A DNA stretch of 13,060 nt from UMGS1307 sp964523005 (GTDB taxonomy: Bacteria; Bacillota; Clostridia; Oscillospirales; CAG-382). The notes beneath the pieces were generated by a model. It searched no databases, had not been told where the DNA came from, and saw nothing but the letters and a program-made list of their open reading frames with translations. Shown here piece by piece: positions 6,718 through 13,030 of this stretch. Position 1 is the first letter of the stretch. Each line of letters begins with the position of its first letter. The stretch covers positions 1-13,060 of the forward strand of contig CAZFZL010000041.1 of the NCBI GenBank assembly GCA_964523005.1, in the 5' to 3' direction. The position numbers and the translations under genes are program-made.

Positions 6718-9700
6718 ATGAGAGGAAGATCAGATATTTCAACGGTATGTCTGCTCACGCTGCTGCTGAGCGCAAAATGGTGCGTTTTCTGCGCTGCCGT
6801 TTTGCCGCGCGTCCCGTTTGCCGCGCTGTTTATTATTCCGCTTTGCTTCGCTGTATGCTTTCAAGCCTTTTGTGACGAAAAGAAAAACGAAAGCGTCAGC
6901 CCGGTACTTCCGCTTGTAGTCTTCATATCTGCCGGTGCATTGCTGTTTCTCGCGTGCAATCTCATACCCGAAAGCTCCGTTTCTTCGCTGTATTTCAAGC
7001 CCGTATCACTGCTGTTTTTCGCCGATGTACCGTTTTGCATATATCTGCTCGCGTTCAGAAAACGTCTCTTCGCGCTGCACCGAGTATTCACGATCGCGGC
7101 GCTCGTTCTCGCAGGCGTAATATGCTGTACCTGCTGTGTACCGGCGTTTCCGAAAGCACAGACGATAAATGTCTGGGGCGAAAGCAGCGGTCTTTACGCG
7201 CGCACAGACGTAAGCAAAAGCGACTATACCGGTGTATCCGAAGGCAAGAACGTCGCCGTGATCGAGCTGCCGTCATTTCTTTCCCTATACACTCGCATCA
7301 GCGACGGCGGCGGTGAGATAACTCCGAACGTCAACGCTTTTCTCAGCGAGAGCGTAAGCTTCACGAATTTTATGGCTGATACGGACGACACCGCATTCAC
7401 CGCCATGAACTCGCTCTACCCGTCTAACGCAGGAAAGACCTTCAGCGACTATCCGGATAATACCTTCAACGGACTTCCGCGTATAATGACGCAGAACGGC
7501 TACACTTCGTATTATATCAGCGCTCTGCCGTCACTTCTTGAAAACACCGGAAGCTTTTCACAGCTCTGGGGCTTTGAGAGCTATGTTCAAAGTGGCAGTG
7601 ACAGTGAGGCTTATGCAAAAGCTTCTTCTTTGCTTTCATACGAAAGCAAATGCTTTATTTATATCAGTACGGTTTCTTCAGCAAAGGAATATATAGCCGG
7701 CGATGATACGGATGACATCATAGCGGCAGTACGTGAAGCCGACAGGCTATTCGGCGAGTTTTACGCATCGCTCAGAAAAAGCGGAGTACTCAACAGGACT
7801 GCCGTCATAATATACGGCGTTCCTTCAGCCATAACCGTCAGCGACGGCAGGCTCATCAACCGCATGAACGCATATTCCGATACGGACTACACCGCTCTTG
7901 ACGCGTGCCGTTGTGTATTCGCTGCACGCATACCGCATATAAAGAGCGCCAAGCTCGAAAACCTGTGCTCGCTCTGCAGCGTCTTCCCTGCTGCGGTCGA
8001 TATGTGCTGTCTTGATTATTCAAGCCTGCTTGTGTACGCCGACACGCCGTTTTCCGGCGAAGACGAGACGATCATTTGTTTCCAGAACGGATGCAGGCGC
8101 GGCTCGTTCATTGACCCTGAGCACGTTTTTCTCAGGGTGATCAACGGCAGCGATCAGATATACAACTACCCCGATATGTCATACGGGCGCCTGATGGACT
8201 GCATGGATGGCTCGGACACGGCGCTTGAGATGCTCAGCGAATCGGAGGAGATACTCCTGACCGACCTTTTTTCCGTCTGCAATACGCAAGGCGGCTCAGC
8301 CGCCGTTTCGCTGCTGCGCTCGAATCTGTCTGAGAAAGACGGCATATCGATCGAATACAAGCCATACGAGCCCGAAGACGTGTACGGATATATAAACGAC
8401 ATCTCCGTAAGGACGATTTTACTCAACCCGTACGAATACGCACAGTATACCGTAAACGCAGTACTGACCGAAGACGGCTGGCATTCCGAAAACGGCGCGG
8501 GACGCGTCATCACCGGCGATATTGAGTTGTCGTCGTGTACGAGCGTGAAGCCGTATCTCAACGCAAACGGTGACACAACGCTTTACGCAAACGTAACGTA
8601 TAGCGCCTCAGATGTAACAGAGGCCACCGGTTTCATACGTCTTGACGAAGACTATTCCGATGCATATATTACCTTCAGCGATGGCGCCGTCTATGTGAAC
8701 GACGGTAAGATCGTATCCGTCAGGCTCATCATCGACTTGCCGCAGGGCGTAAACGCAGGCTATCTGACGCTGTCCGGTAACATGAGCCGTCACGCTACCG
8801 GAAGCACGGACGGTATCGGAGCGATCGATCTTGATGTTTTCAGCGATCTCGACGGTGCGGTCAGGGCGATACTGTCGTATTACGAAAATCCGCTGCCGGG
8901 TTTCAAAATCACCGATCTTGCCGAAGCGATGGCTGCATTTTCCGAATGCGGCTGCGTCGTATTTGAGGACAAATGGACGTCGGCTGCGTTGCGCGATGCC
9001 GTGCGCTGCTCGATCCCGATACTGTGCAAGGCGCAGGACGGTACGTATTTTGCCGTCGCGGGATACAGCGGCAACAAATATACGATCATAAAAGACAAAA
9101 AAACGCTGAACATTACATTGAAGGAGCTGAACGAAATGTGGACTGAAGAAGTCGTTGCGGCTGTCGACCGCGACCCGGAACTTACGATAATCGAAGATTT
9201 CATACCGCTTTCTGCCATAATCAGGCCCGGTTATGTCGTGAACGATAAAAAATACATCGTTATTCACAACACCGGCAACTACGGCGTTGAAAGCGACGCT
9301 CAAGCGCATAACGCTTACCTTCACGCGCAGGCGGCAATGTCCGATCCGCGAAAGGCATCGTGGCACTACACCGTCGACGACGAGGTCGTTTATTACCACA
9401 TACCCGACAACGAGAGCGCATGGCACGCGAGCGACGGCACGTTCGGCGACGGTAACTATTACGGCATCGGCATAGAAATATGTGTCAACGGCTTTCCCGA
9501 AACGTACAGCGGCGCAAAGTACGAAGCATGGCTCGTACAATTCAAAAAAGCGCTCGACAACTCCGCAAAGCTCACCGCAAGCCTCATAAAGAAATACGGT
9601 CTGACCGCCGACGCCATAAAGCAGCACTACGATTTTGCGCCGGACAAGAAAAACTGCCCGATGCAGATGCGTTACAATTCGTCCACCGGTACTTTTGAGC

Positions 9701-9762
9701 GTCATACCGGCGATATGTGGTTATATTTTCTCGATAAAGTAGACGAATACCTCAAAAACTGA
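6718..9762 (+). CDS. Membrane-anchored fusion: degenerate LtaS-like domain, degenerate C39-like domain, Amidase_2 peptidoglycan amidase
   Basis: The probable start is the ATG at 6718, 12 bases after GAAGGA (6700-6705). An in-frame ATG at 6706 directly abuts that site and is less likely. Numbering is from 6718 (1014 residues). Five hydrophobic segments (about 9-29, 33-51, 62-83, 93-113, 123-141) are followed by a region like the extracellular sulfatase fold of lipoteichoic acid synthase: NVAVIELPSF, EITPNVNAFL, NSLYP, NTFNGLPRIMTQNGY. The metal-binding Glu is replaced by P185, the Asp-His pair of YGDH is V-P (YGVP, 366-369), and the substrate His/Trp/Arg positions are absent; T222 aligns with the nucleophile. 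A beta-rich stretch follows (about 520-700), then a C39/papain-like segment (about 702-830) without its Cys and His. The end (846-990) is Amidase_2 with zinc ligands H850, H970, C980 and E920 (GIGIEIC). This last domain probably cleaves MurNAc-L-Ala bonds outside the cell. The domain assignments are by eye: Amidase_2 is firm, LtaS-like is good, C39-like is tentative. Confidence 0.85.
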   Translation: MRGRSDISTVCLLTLLLSAKWCVFCAAVLPRVPFAALFIIPLCFAVCFQAFCDEKKNESVSPVLPLVVFISAGALLFLACNLIPESSVSSLYFKPVSLLFFADVPFCIYLLAFRKRLFALHRVFTIAALVLAGVICCTCCVPAFPKAQTINVWGESSGLYARTDVSKSDYTGVSEGKNVAVIELPSFLSLYTRISDGGGEITPNVNAFLSESVSFTNFMADTDDTAFTAMNSLYPSNAGKTFSDYPDNTFNGLPRIMTQNGYTSYYISALPSLLENTGSFSQLWGFESYVQSGSDSEAYAKASSLLSYESKCFIYISTVSSAKEYIAGDDTDDIIAAVREADRLFGEFYASLRKSGVLNRTAVIIYGVPSAITVSDGRLINRMNAYSDTDYTALDACRCVFAARIPHIKSAKLENLCSLCSVFPAAVDMCCLDYSSLLVYADTPFSGEDETIICFQNGCRRGSFIDPEHVFLRVINGSDQIYNYPDMSYGRLMDCMDGSDTALEMLSESEEILLTDLFSVCNTQGGSAAVSLLRSNLSEKDGISIEYKPYEPEDVYGYINDISVRTILLNPYEYAQYTVNAVLTEDGWHSENGAGRVITGDIELSSCTSVKPYLNANGDTTLYANVTYSASDVTEATGFIRLDEDYSDAYITFSDGAVYVNDGKIVSVRLIIDLPQGVNAGYLTLSGNMSRHATGSTDGIGAIDLDVFSDLDGAVRAILSYYENPLPGFKITDLAEAMAAFSECGCVVFEDKWTSAALRDAVRCSIPILCKAQDGTYFAVAGYSGNKYTIIKDKKTLNITLKELNEMWTEEVVAAVDRDPELTIIEDFIPLSAIIRPGYVVNDKKYIVIHNTGNYGVESDAQAHNAYLHAQAAMSDPRKASWHYTVDDEVVYYHIPDNESAWHASDGTFGDGNYYGIGIEICVNGFPETYSGAKYEAWLVQFKKALDNSAKLTASLIKKYGLTADAIKQHYDFAPDKKNCPMQMRYNSSTGTFERHTGDMWLYFLDKVDEYLKN

Positions 9763-9790
9763 TCAGTTACCCAGCGAAAGGAACACACAA

Positions 9791-10588
9791 ATGAAGCTTT
9801 TTATCAGCGCGGATATCGAAGGCACCTGCGGCATTGCCGCATGGCAGGAAACGAACACCGACAATCAATACAGCAAGTATTTTGAAACTCAGATGTCGAA
9901 CGAGGTCGCCGCCGCGTGCAGAGGCGCGATGCGTGCCGGCTTCGACGAAATCGTCATAAAGGACGCGCACGACACAGCGCGCAACATCCTCCCCGATCTG
10001 CTTCCCGAAAACGTGAAGCTGCTTCGCGGCTGGCCCGGCAACCCGTACTGTATGCTCAGCGGCATAGACGATACGTTCGACGCCGTTTTCTACACGGGCT
10101 ATCACAGCGCCGCTTCGACCTCCGGAAATCCGCTTTCGCATACGATGCATACGCAGATCGGACAGATACGCATAAACGGTATTGTTACAAGCGAATTCTA
10201 CATAGGCGCGCTCACCGCGTCATATCTTTCAGTGCCTTCGGCGCTTCTGACGGGCGACAAGCTCCTTTGCGAAACGTCGGCAGGGCTGCTTCCGTCGCTG
10301 CGCACCGTCGCTGTCTCGGAAGGTTTCGGCAACGGCTCGCTCTCGCTTCAGCCTTCATACGCCTGCCGGCTCATCGAAGAAAAAGCATATGAGGCACTTT
10401 CCGGTGACTACAAAAAGGGCGTATTCACGATGCCGGGTTCGTTCACCGTCGAAGTGCAGTACAACAGACATTTTGACGCTTATTCCGCGTCGTTCTATCC
10501 CGGCTGCGAACGCACCGATGATCGTACCGTCCGCTTCGAATGCAAAGATTGGTATGAAGCGCTCAGAATGATGCATTTTACTTTATAG
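9791..10588 (+). CDS. M55-family zinc D-aminopeptidase (DppA-like)
   Basis: The 265-residue protein matches the length and motifs of DppA of Bacillus, a decameric zinc enzyme that removes N-terminal D-amino acids from peptides such as D-Ala-D-Ala. The metal-binding residues are present in order: D8 and E10 in ISADIEGTCGI, H60 in KDAHD, H105 in TGYHSAAS, H117 in LSHTMH and E135 in SEFYIGA. There is no signal peptide, so it acts in the cytoplasm. The ATG follows AAAGGAA (9777-9783) with good spacing and lies 28 bases after the amidase fusion gene. Pairing of an external amidase with an internal D-aminopeptidase suggests peptidoglycan peptide breakdown or recycling, which is inference from context. 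No convincing terminator follows it before the pyr promoter. Confidence 0.92.
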   Translation: MKLFISADIEGTCGIAAWQETNTDNQYSKYFETQMSNEVAAACRGAMRAGFDEIVIKDAHDTARNILPDLLPENVKLLRGWPGNPYCMLSGIDDTFDAVFYTGYHSAASTSGNPLSHTMHTQIGQIRINGIVTSEFYIGALTASYLSVPSALLTGDKLLCETSAGLLPSLRTVAVSEGFGNGSLSLQPSYACRLIEEKAYEALSGDYKKGVFTMPGSFTVEVQYNRHFDAYSASFYPGCERTDDRTVRFECKDWYEALRMMHFTL

Positions 10589-10663
10589 GCGAAAATTTCC
10601 AAGTAAACAGCGTAAAAAAAGCATGAAAAATGAAAATTATCGTCACAAATTTAACAAATCCTC

Positions 10664-10692
10664 TTTACAAAACAAACACAGTGTGCTATAAT
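10664..10692 (+). promoter_or_regulatory. Sigma-A type promoter of the pyrR-permease unit
   Basis: The -35 box TTTACA (10664-10669) and the -10 box TATAAT (10687-10692) are separated by exactly 17 bases, and TGC just before the -10 box forms an extended -10. A/T-rich sequence lies upstream. Transcription should start near 10699-10700, giving a leader of about 120 nt before pyrR. This is the clearest promoter in the window and marks the pyr genes as a separate unit from the upstream operon. Confidence 0.85.
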
Positions 10693-10709
10693 CCTTTCAG
10701 TCAAAGAAA

Positions 10710-10797
10710 TCTTTAAGCTCGGTGCGGGACACCGGCAAGGTTTTCGACATGAATTTCGGTCACGCACCGATATATTTTGCCGTCAATCCGGTCCCGC
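10710..10797 (+). promoter_or_regulatory. PyrR-responsive attenuator: binding hairpin (anti-antiterminator) and antiterminator
   Basis: The hairpin at 10710-10740 has upper stem CGGUG/CACCG (10720-10724 with 10730-10734), loop CGGGA, a purine-containing internal bulge and a lower stem ending in GCAAGG. This resembles the PyrR-binding loop, although the usual hexaloop CNGNGA is shortened to five bases. The competing antiterminator is clear: GCGGGAC (10724-10730) pairs perfectly with GUCCCGC (10791-10797), the 5' arm of the terminator. CGGCAAGGU (10733-10741) pairs with AUUUUGCCG (10774-10782) including two G-U pairs. PyrR with UMP should stabilise the first hairpin and free the terminator. Low UMP should let the antiterminator form. 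A third helix, UCGGUGCG/CGCACCGA (10719-10726 with 10763-10770), is also possible. Confidence 0.8.
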
Positions 10798-10823
10798 CAA
10801 TAGGTGGGGCCGTTTTTTTATGA
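10749..10823 (+). CDS. Candidate 24-codon leader ORF overlapping the pyrR start
   Basis: An ATG at 10749 lies eight bases after AAGG (10737-10740). It opens a 24-codon frame beginning MNFGHAPIYFAVN, with a PVPP segment (residues 14-17) and ending GGAVFL. It runs through both arms of the intrinsic terminator and the U-tract, and stops with TGA at 10821-10823, so the pyrR ATG overlaps it in ATGA. The arrangement would suit translational coupling, and a moving or stalled ribosome could keep the terminator open. A frame of this length can occur by chance and the AAGG site is weak and lies in alternative stems, so translation is unproven. No function of the peptide itself is implied. Confidence 0.4.
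   Translation: MNFGHAPIYFAVNPVPPIGGAVFL
10789..10819 (+). terminator. Intrinsic terminator of the pyr attenuator
   Basis: A 10-bp stem pairs 10789-10798 with 10803-10812 (eight Watson-Crick and two G-U pairs) around an AAUA loop, and is followed at once by seven T residues (10813-10819). The very next base is the A of the pyrR ATG. The 3' arm contains AGGUGG (10802-10807), the only Shine-Dalgarno-like sequence at workable distance from that ATG. The same fold would therefore both end transcription and hide the ribosome site. The 5' arm is the target of the upstream antiterminator. Confidence 0.9.
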
Positions 10824-11347
10824 AACAAATCATGGACAGTGCTGCCGTCGGGCGCACACTGATGCGCATGTCGCACGAAATAATCGAAAAGAACGCCGAA
10901 TGCGGTACTCTGTACCTTGTCGGGATACGGCGCAGAGGTGTACCGATAGCTCATATCATAGCAGAGAACATCTCCCGCTTTTCCGATCTTGAGGTGTGCG
11001 TCGGCGAGCTTGACATCACGCTGTACCGCGACGACCTCACGCAGCAGGAAAAGCAGCCGATGCTCAACGGTACGAGCATAAGCTTCGACATCGAAGGAAA
11101 AACAGTCGTGCTCATAGACGATGTGCTCTACACCGGAAGAACAGCACGGGCGGCTATGGAAGCGCTTATACAGCTCGGACGGCCGTCAAGGCTTGAGCTG
11201 TGCGTACTGATCGACCGCGGCCATCGCGAGCTGCCGATACGCGCCGATTTTGTAGGAAAAAACATCCCGACTTCGAAGGATGAGATCGTTCTCGTGAGAA
11301 CGCCCGAATACGACGCTCAAACGTGTGTTGATATAGACATAAAATAA
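10820..11347 (+). CDS. pyrR: PyrR: pyr operon RNA-binding attenuator / uracil phosphoribosyltransferase
   Basis: PyrR senses UMP/UTP against PRPP, binds pyr leader RNA to favour termination, and often has uracil phosphoribosyltransferase activity. The 175-residue protein has the type I PRPP-binding loop in VVLIDDVLYTGRT (D100, D101, T105, R107, T108). Other family segments are VGIRRRGVPIA, VGELDITLYRDDL and LIDRGHRELPIRADFVGKNIPTSK. The ATG at 10820 gives the family's normal N-terminal length, with the first conserved helix (RMSHEIIEKN) in the expected place. That ATG abuts the terminator U-tract and overlaps the TGA of a short leader ORF, which is unusual. The permease gene 74 bases downstream is the expected partner; pyrimidine synthesis genes are not in the window. 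Confidence 0.97.
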   Translation: MKQIMDSAAVGRTLMRMSHEIIEKNAECGTLYLVGIRRRGVPIAHIIAENISRFSDLEVCVGELDITLYRDDLTQQEKQPMLNGTSISFDIEGKTVVLIDDVLYTGRTARAAMEALIQLGRPSRLELCVLIDRGHRELPIRADFVGKNIPTSKDEIVLVRTPEYDAQTCVDIDIK

Positions 11348-11358
11348 CGGTATTGACT

Positions 11359-11390
11359 CTTTTGCGGCGGACGGCAATCCGGTACAAAAG
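11359..11390 (+). promoter_or_regulatory. Hairpin between pyrR and the permease gene, possible second PyrR site
   Basis: CUUUUG (11359-11364) pairs with CAAAAG (11385-11390), and an inner CGGA/UCCG stem (11368-11371 with 11378-11381) closes a CGGCAA hexaloop, with a 3x3 internal loop between the stems. Lower stem, internal loop, short upper stem and hexaloop is the layout of a PyrR-binding loop, and CGGCAA differs from CNGNGA at one position. No U-tract follows, so it is not an intrinsic terminator. It lies about 20 bases before the permease ribosome site. The regulatory role is a guess. Confidence 0.3.
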
Positions 11391-11421
11391 GTGAATATAA
11401 AAAATATTTCGGAGGACAAAT

Positions 11422-12816
11422 ATGAAACTACTCTACAACGTGCAGGACAAGCCGAAATTCGGCAAGCTCGTAATCTTCGCGCTTCAGCAGCTGCTGGCGA
11501 TAATGACAGCAACACTCGTAGTTCCGGTCATCATCGGAAACGGTATGCAGCCTGCCGCCGCACTGTTCGGCGCCGGTATCGGCACGATCGTCTACCTTCT
11601 CTTCACCAAGTTCAGAAGCCCCGTTTTTCTCGGTTCCTCGTTTGCTTTTCTCGGCTCGATGGGAGCCGCGTTTACCGGCGGTGTCTCAATGGCAGTCGGC
11701 TACCTCGGACTGATCATCGGTGCCGTCCTCGCGGGGCTTGTCTATGTTCTCATTTCGATAATCGTTAAAATCGCAGGCGTAAAGTGGATCTCGAAGCTCA
11801 TGCCCGCGACCGTCATCGGACCGACCGTCGCCATCATCGGGCTTTCACTCGCAGGCAACGCCGTCGGCGACCTCATGTCAGGCGGACTTAAAGTCGATTC
11901 CGTTTCCGTATGTTCTCCTCTTATAGCCGTACTTGTCGGCGTCATCACGCTGATCGTTACAATGGTCTGCTCAGTTTACGGTAAAAAATCCGGCAAGCTC
12001 ATCCCGTTCATATACGGTATCCTCGCCGGCTACGCTTTCGCAGCCATCCTCACGCTCATCGGCAACGCCGCAAACATCGACGCCATCAAAGTCATCAACT
12101 TCTCTGCGCTCACCGCTCCTTTTGCTGACGGCATTTCATTCGCCTCGTTCATAGCCGCTCCTACGTTTACGTTCGTTACTGCGCTCGGCGGATTCACTGA
12201 GATCACCGGCACCTACATAGCGACCATCGCCGTAGCCTACATCCCCGTCGCGTTCGTCGTTTTCGCAGAGCATATCGCAGACCATAAAAATCTTTCCTCG
12301 ATCATCGGCAAAGACCTGCTCGAAGATCCCGGACTTTCCAGAACGCTTCTCGGCGACGGCGTCGGTTCCGCTGTCGGCGCTATCTTCGGCGGCTGCCCGA
12401 ACACCACTTACGGCGAATCGATCGGCTGTGTTGCCATAACGAAGAACGCTTCCGTGTACACGATACTCTGCGCTGCCGCAGGCGCGATATTGATTTCCTT
12501 CATAACCCCGTTCGTCGCATTCGTCAACTCGATCCCCTCATGCGTAATGGGCGGCGTGTGCATGGCGCTGTACGGATTCATCGCCGTCTCAGGTTTGAAA
12601 ATGATCAAAGACGTTGACCTAAACGAAAACAAGAATCTGTTCGTTGTTTCGGCAATACTCATCGCCGGTGTCGGCGGACTCACGCTCACATTCGGCAAAA
12701 TAACACTCACCTCTATCGCAGCCGCACTCATCCTCGGCATCATCATCAATCTCATCCTTTCAAAGGGAAAAAACACCGAGATACCCGAAGATGACAACGC
12801 ACCTGATAATAAATAA
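11422..12816 (+). CDS. uraA: Uracil permease, NCS2 family (UraA/PyrP)
   Basis: This 464-residue integral membrane protein, mostly hydrophobic with the repeated-helix pattern of NCS2 nucleobase transporters (14 helices in UraA), imports uracil, normally with protons. Signature residues are present. F-A-E283-H284-I-A-D-H288 is on the helix that binds the uracil ring and protons, and G-G-C-P-N-T-T-Y-G-E332-S is the second substrate-binding segment (compare the GENIG motif). The N-terminus KLLYNVQDKPKFGKLVIFALQQLLAIMTATL is typical of uracil carriers. The ATG has GGAGGA at 11411-11416. Position after pyrR and behind its attenuator argues for uracil over xanthine or urate, because low UMP would raise both uracil uptake and conversion. 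It ends at a strong terminator. Confidence 0.95.
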   Translation: MKLLYNVQDKPKFGKLVIFALQQLLAIMTATLVVPVIIGNGMQPAAALFGAGIGTIVYLLFTKFRSPVFLGSSFAFLGSMGAAFTGGVSMAVGYLGLIIGAVLAGLVYVLISIIVKIAGVKWISKLMPATVIGPTVAIIGLSLAGNAVGDLMSGGLKVDSVSVCSPLIAVLVGVITLIVTMVCSVYGKKSGKLIPFIYGILAGYAFAAILTLIGNAANIDAIKVINFSALTAPFADGISFASFIAAPTFTFVTALGGFTEITGTYIATIAVAYIPVAFVVFAEHIADHKNLSSIIGKDLLEDPGLSRTLLGDGVGSAVGAIFGGCPNTTYGESIGCVAITKNASVYTILCAAAGAILISFITPFVAFVNSIPSCVMGGVCMALYGFIAVSGLKMIKDVDLNENKNLFVVSAILIAGVGGLTLTFGKITLTSIAAALILGIIINLILSKGKNTEIPEDDNAPDNK

Positions 12817-12830
12817 GCTTCAAACCAATC

Positions 12831-12863
12831 AAAGAAGCTCACACGGTCGTGTGAGCTTCTTTT
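12831..12863. terminator. Strong, probably bidirectional intrinsic terminator
   Basis: A perfect 14-bp stem pairs 12831-12844 with 12849-12862 around a GGTC loop. The stem starts with AAAGAAG and ends with CTTCTTTT, so it has a T-rich side in both directions. It lies 14 bases after the permease stop and 18 bases from the stop of the convergent minus-strand gene, so it can end both transcripts. Confidence 0.93.
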
Positions 12864-12881
12864 CCGCATATAAGTCGGTCT

Positions 12882-13016
12882 TCATTTATCCTTTTTGTCC
12901 TTAAAACATATGTCAAGCAAATATATCGTGCCTATCATCACCGCGCTCACCGCGAAGATCCCAAGCATCCCTTCCCCCATCACGGGCAGAGTCTCAAGCA
13001 TTGCTGAAAAATTCAT
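12882..13016 (-). CDS. OadG-like small membrane subunit (44 residues)
   Basis: On the minus strand, an ATG at 13016 with AAAGGA seven bases upstream opens a 44-codon frame. The ATG at 13022 sits only one base after that site and is less likely. The peptide begins MNFSAMLETLPVMGEGMLG, has one transmembrane helix at about residues 17-36, and ends in a lysine/aspartate-rich cytoplasmic tail (KDKKDK). The MGEGMLGIF stretch before a single helix and a charged end is typical of OadG-related gamma subunits of sodium-translocating decarboxylases, which hold the membrane beta subunit and carboxyltransferase together. It starts 14 bases after the stop of another gene on the same strand, so the two are probably co-transcribed. 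The family call rests on a short sequence. Confidence 0.65.
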   Translation of the reverse strand: MNFSAMLETLPVMGEGMLGIFAVSAVMIGTIYLLDICFKDKKDK

Positions 13017-13030
13017 ATTCATATCCTTTC

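Noticed and set aside
8608..9705. Long open frame on the minus strand (365 codons)
   Set aside because: It is wholly antisense to the large fusion gene, has no recognisable domain, and its composition is what the complement of that gene's codons gives. The plus-strand frame carries conserved amidase motifs across the same bases.
9757..9768. Perfect 12-bp palindrome AACTGATCAGTT over the fusion-gene stop codon
   Set aside because: About three such palindromes are expected by chance in 13 kb, there is no U-tract after it, and the next gene's ribosome site follows directly.
10589..10663. Region after the M55 gene searched for a terminator or small gene
   Set aside because: It is A/T-rich with no stable stem plus T-tract and no frame with a ribosome site. 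It probably only serves as upstream promoter sequence.
11359..11390. pyrR-permease hairpin as an intrinsic terminator
   Set aside because: The stem is followed by GTGAATATA and not by a T-run, so it lacks the release signal.
12408..12869. Minus-strand open frame (153 codons) overlapping the permease end
   Set aside because: It is antisense to conserved permease sequence, runs through the 12831-12863 terminator stem, and shows no family motif.
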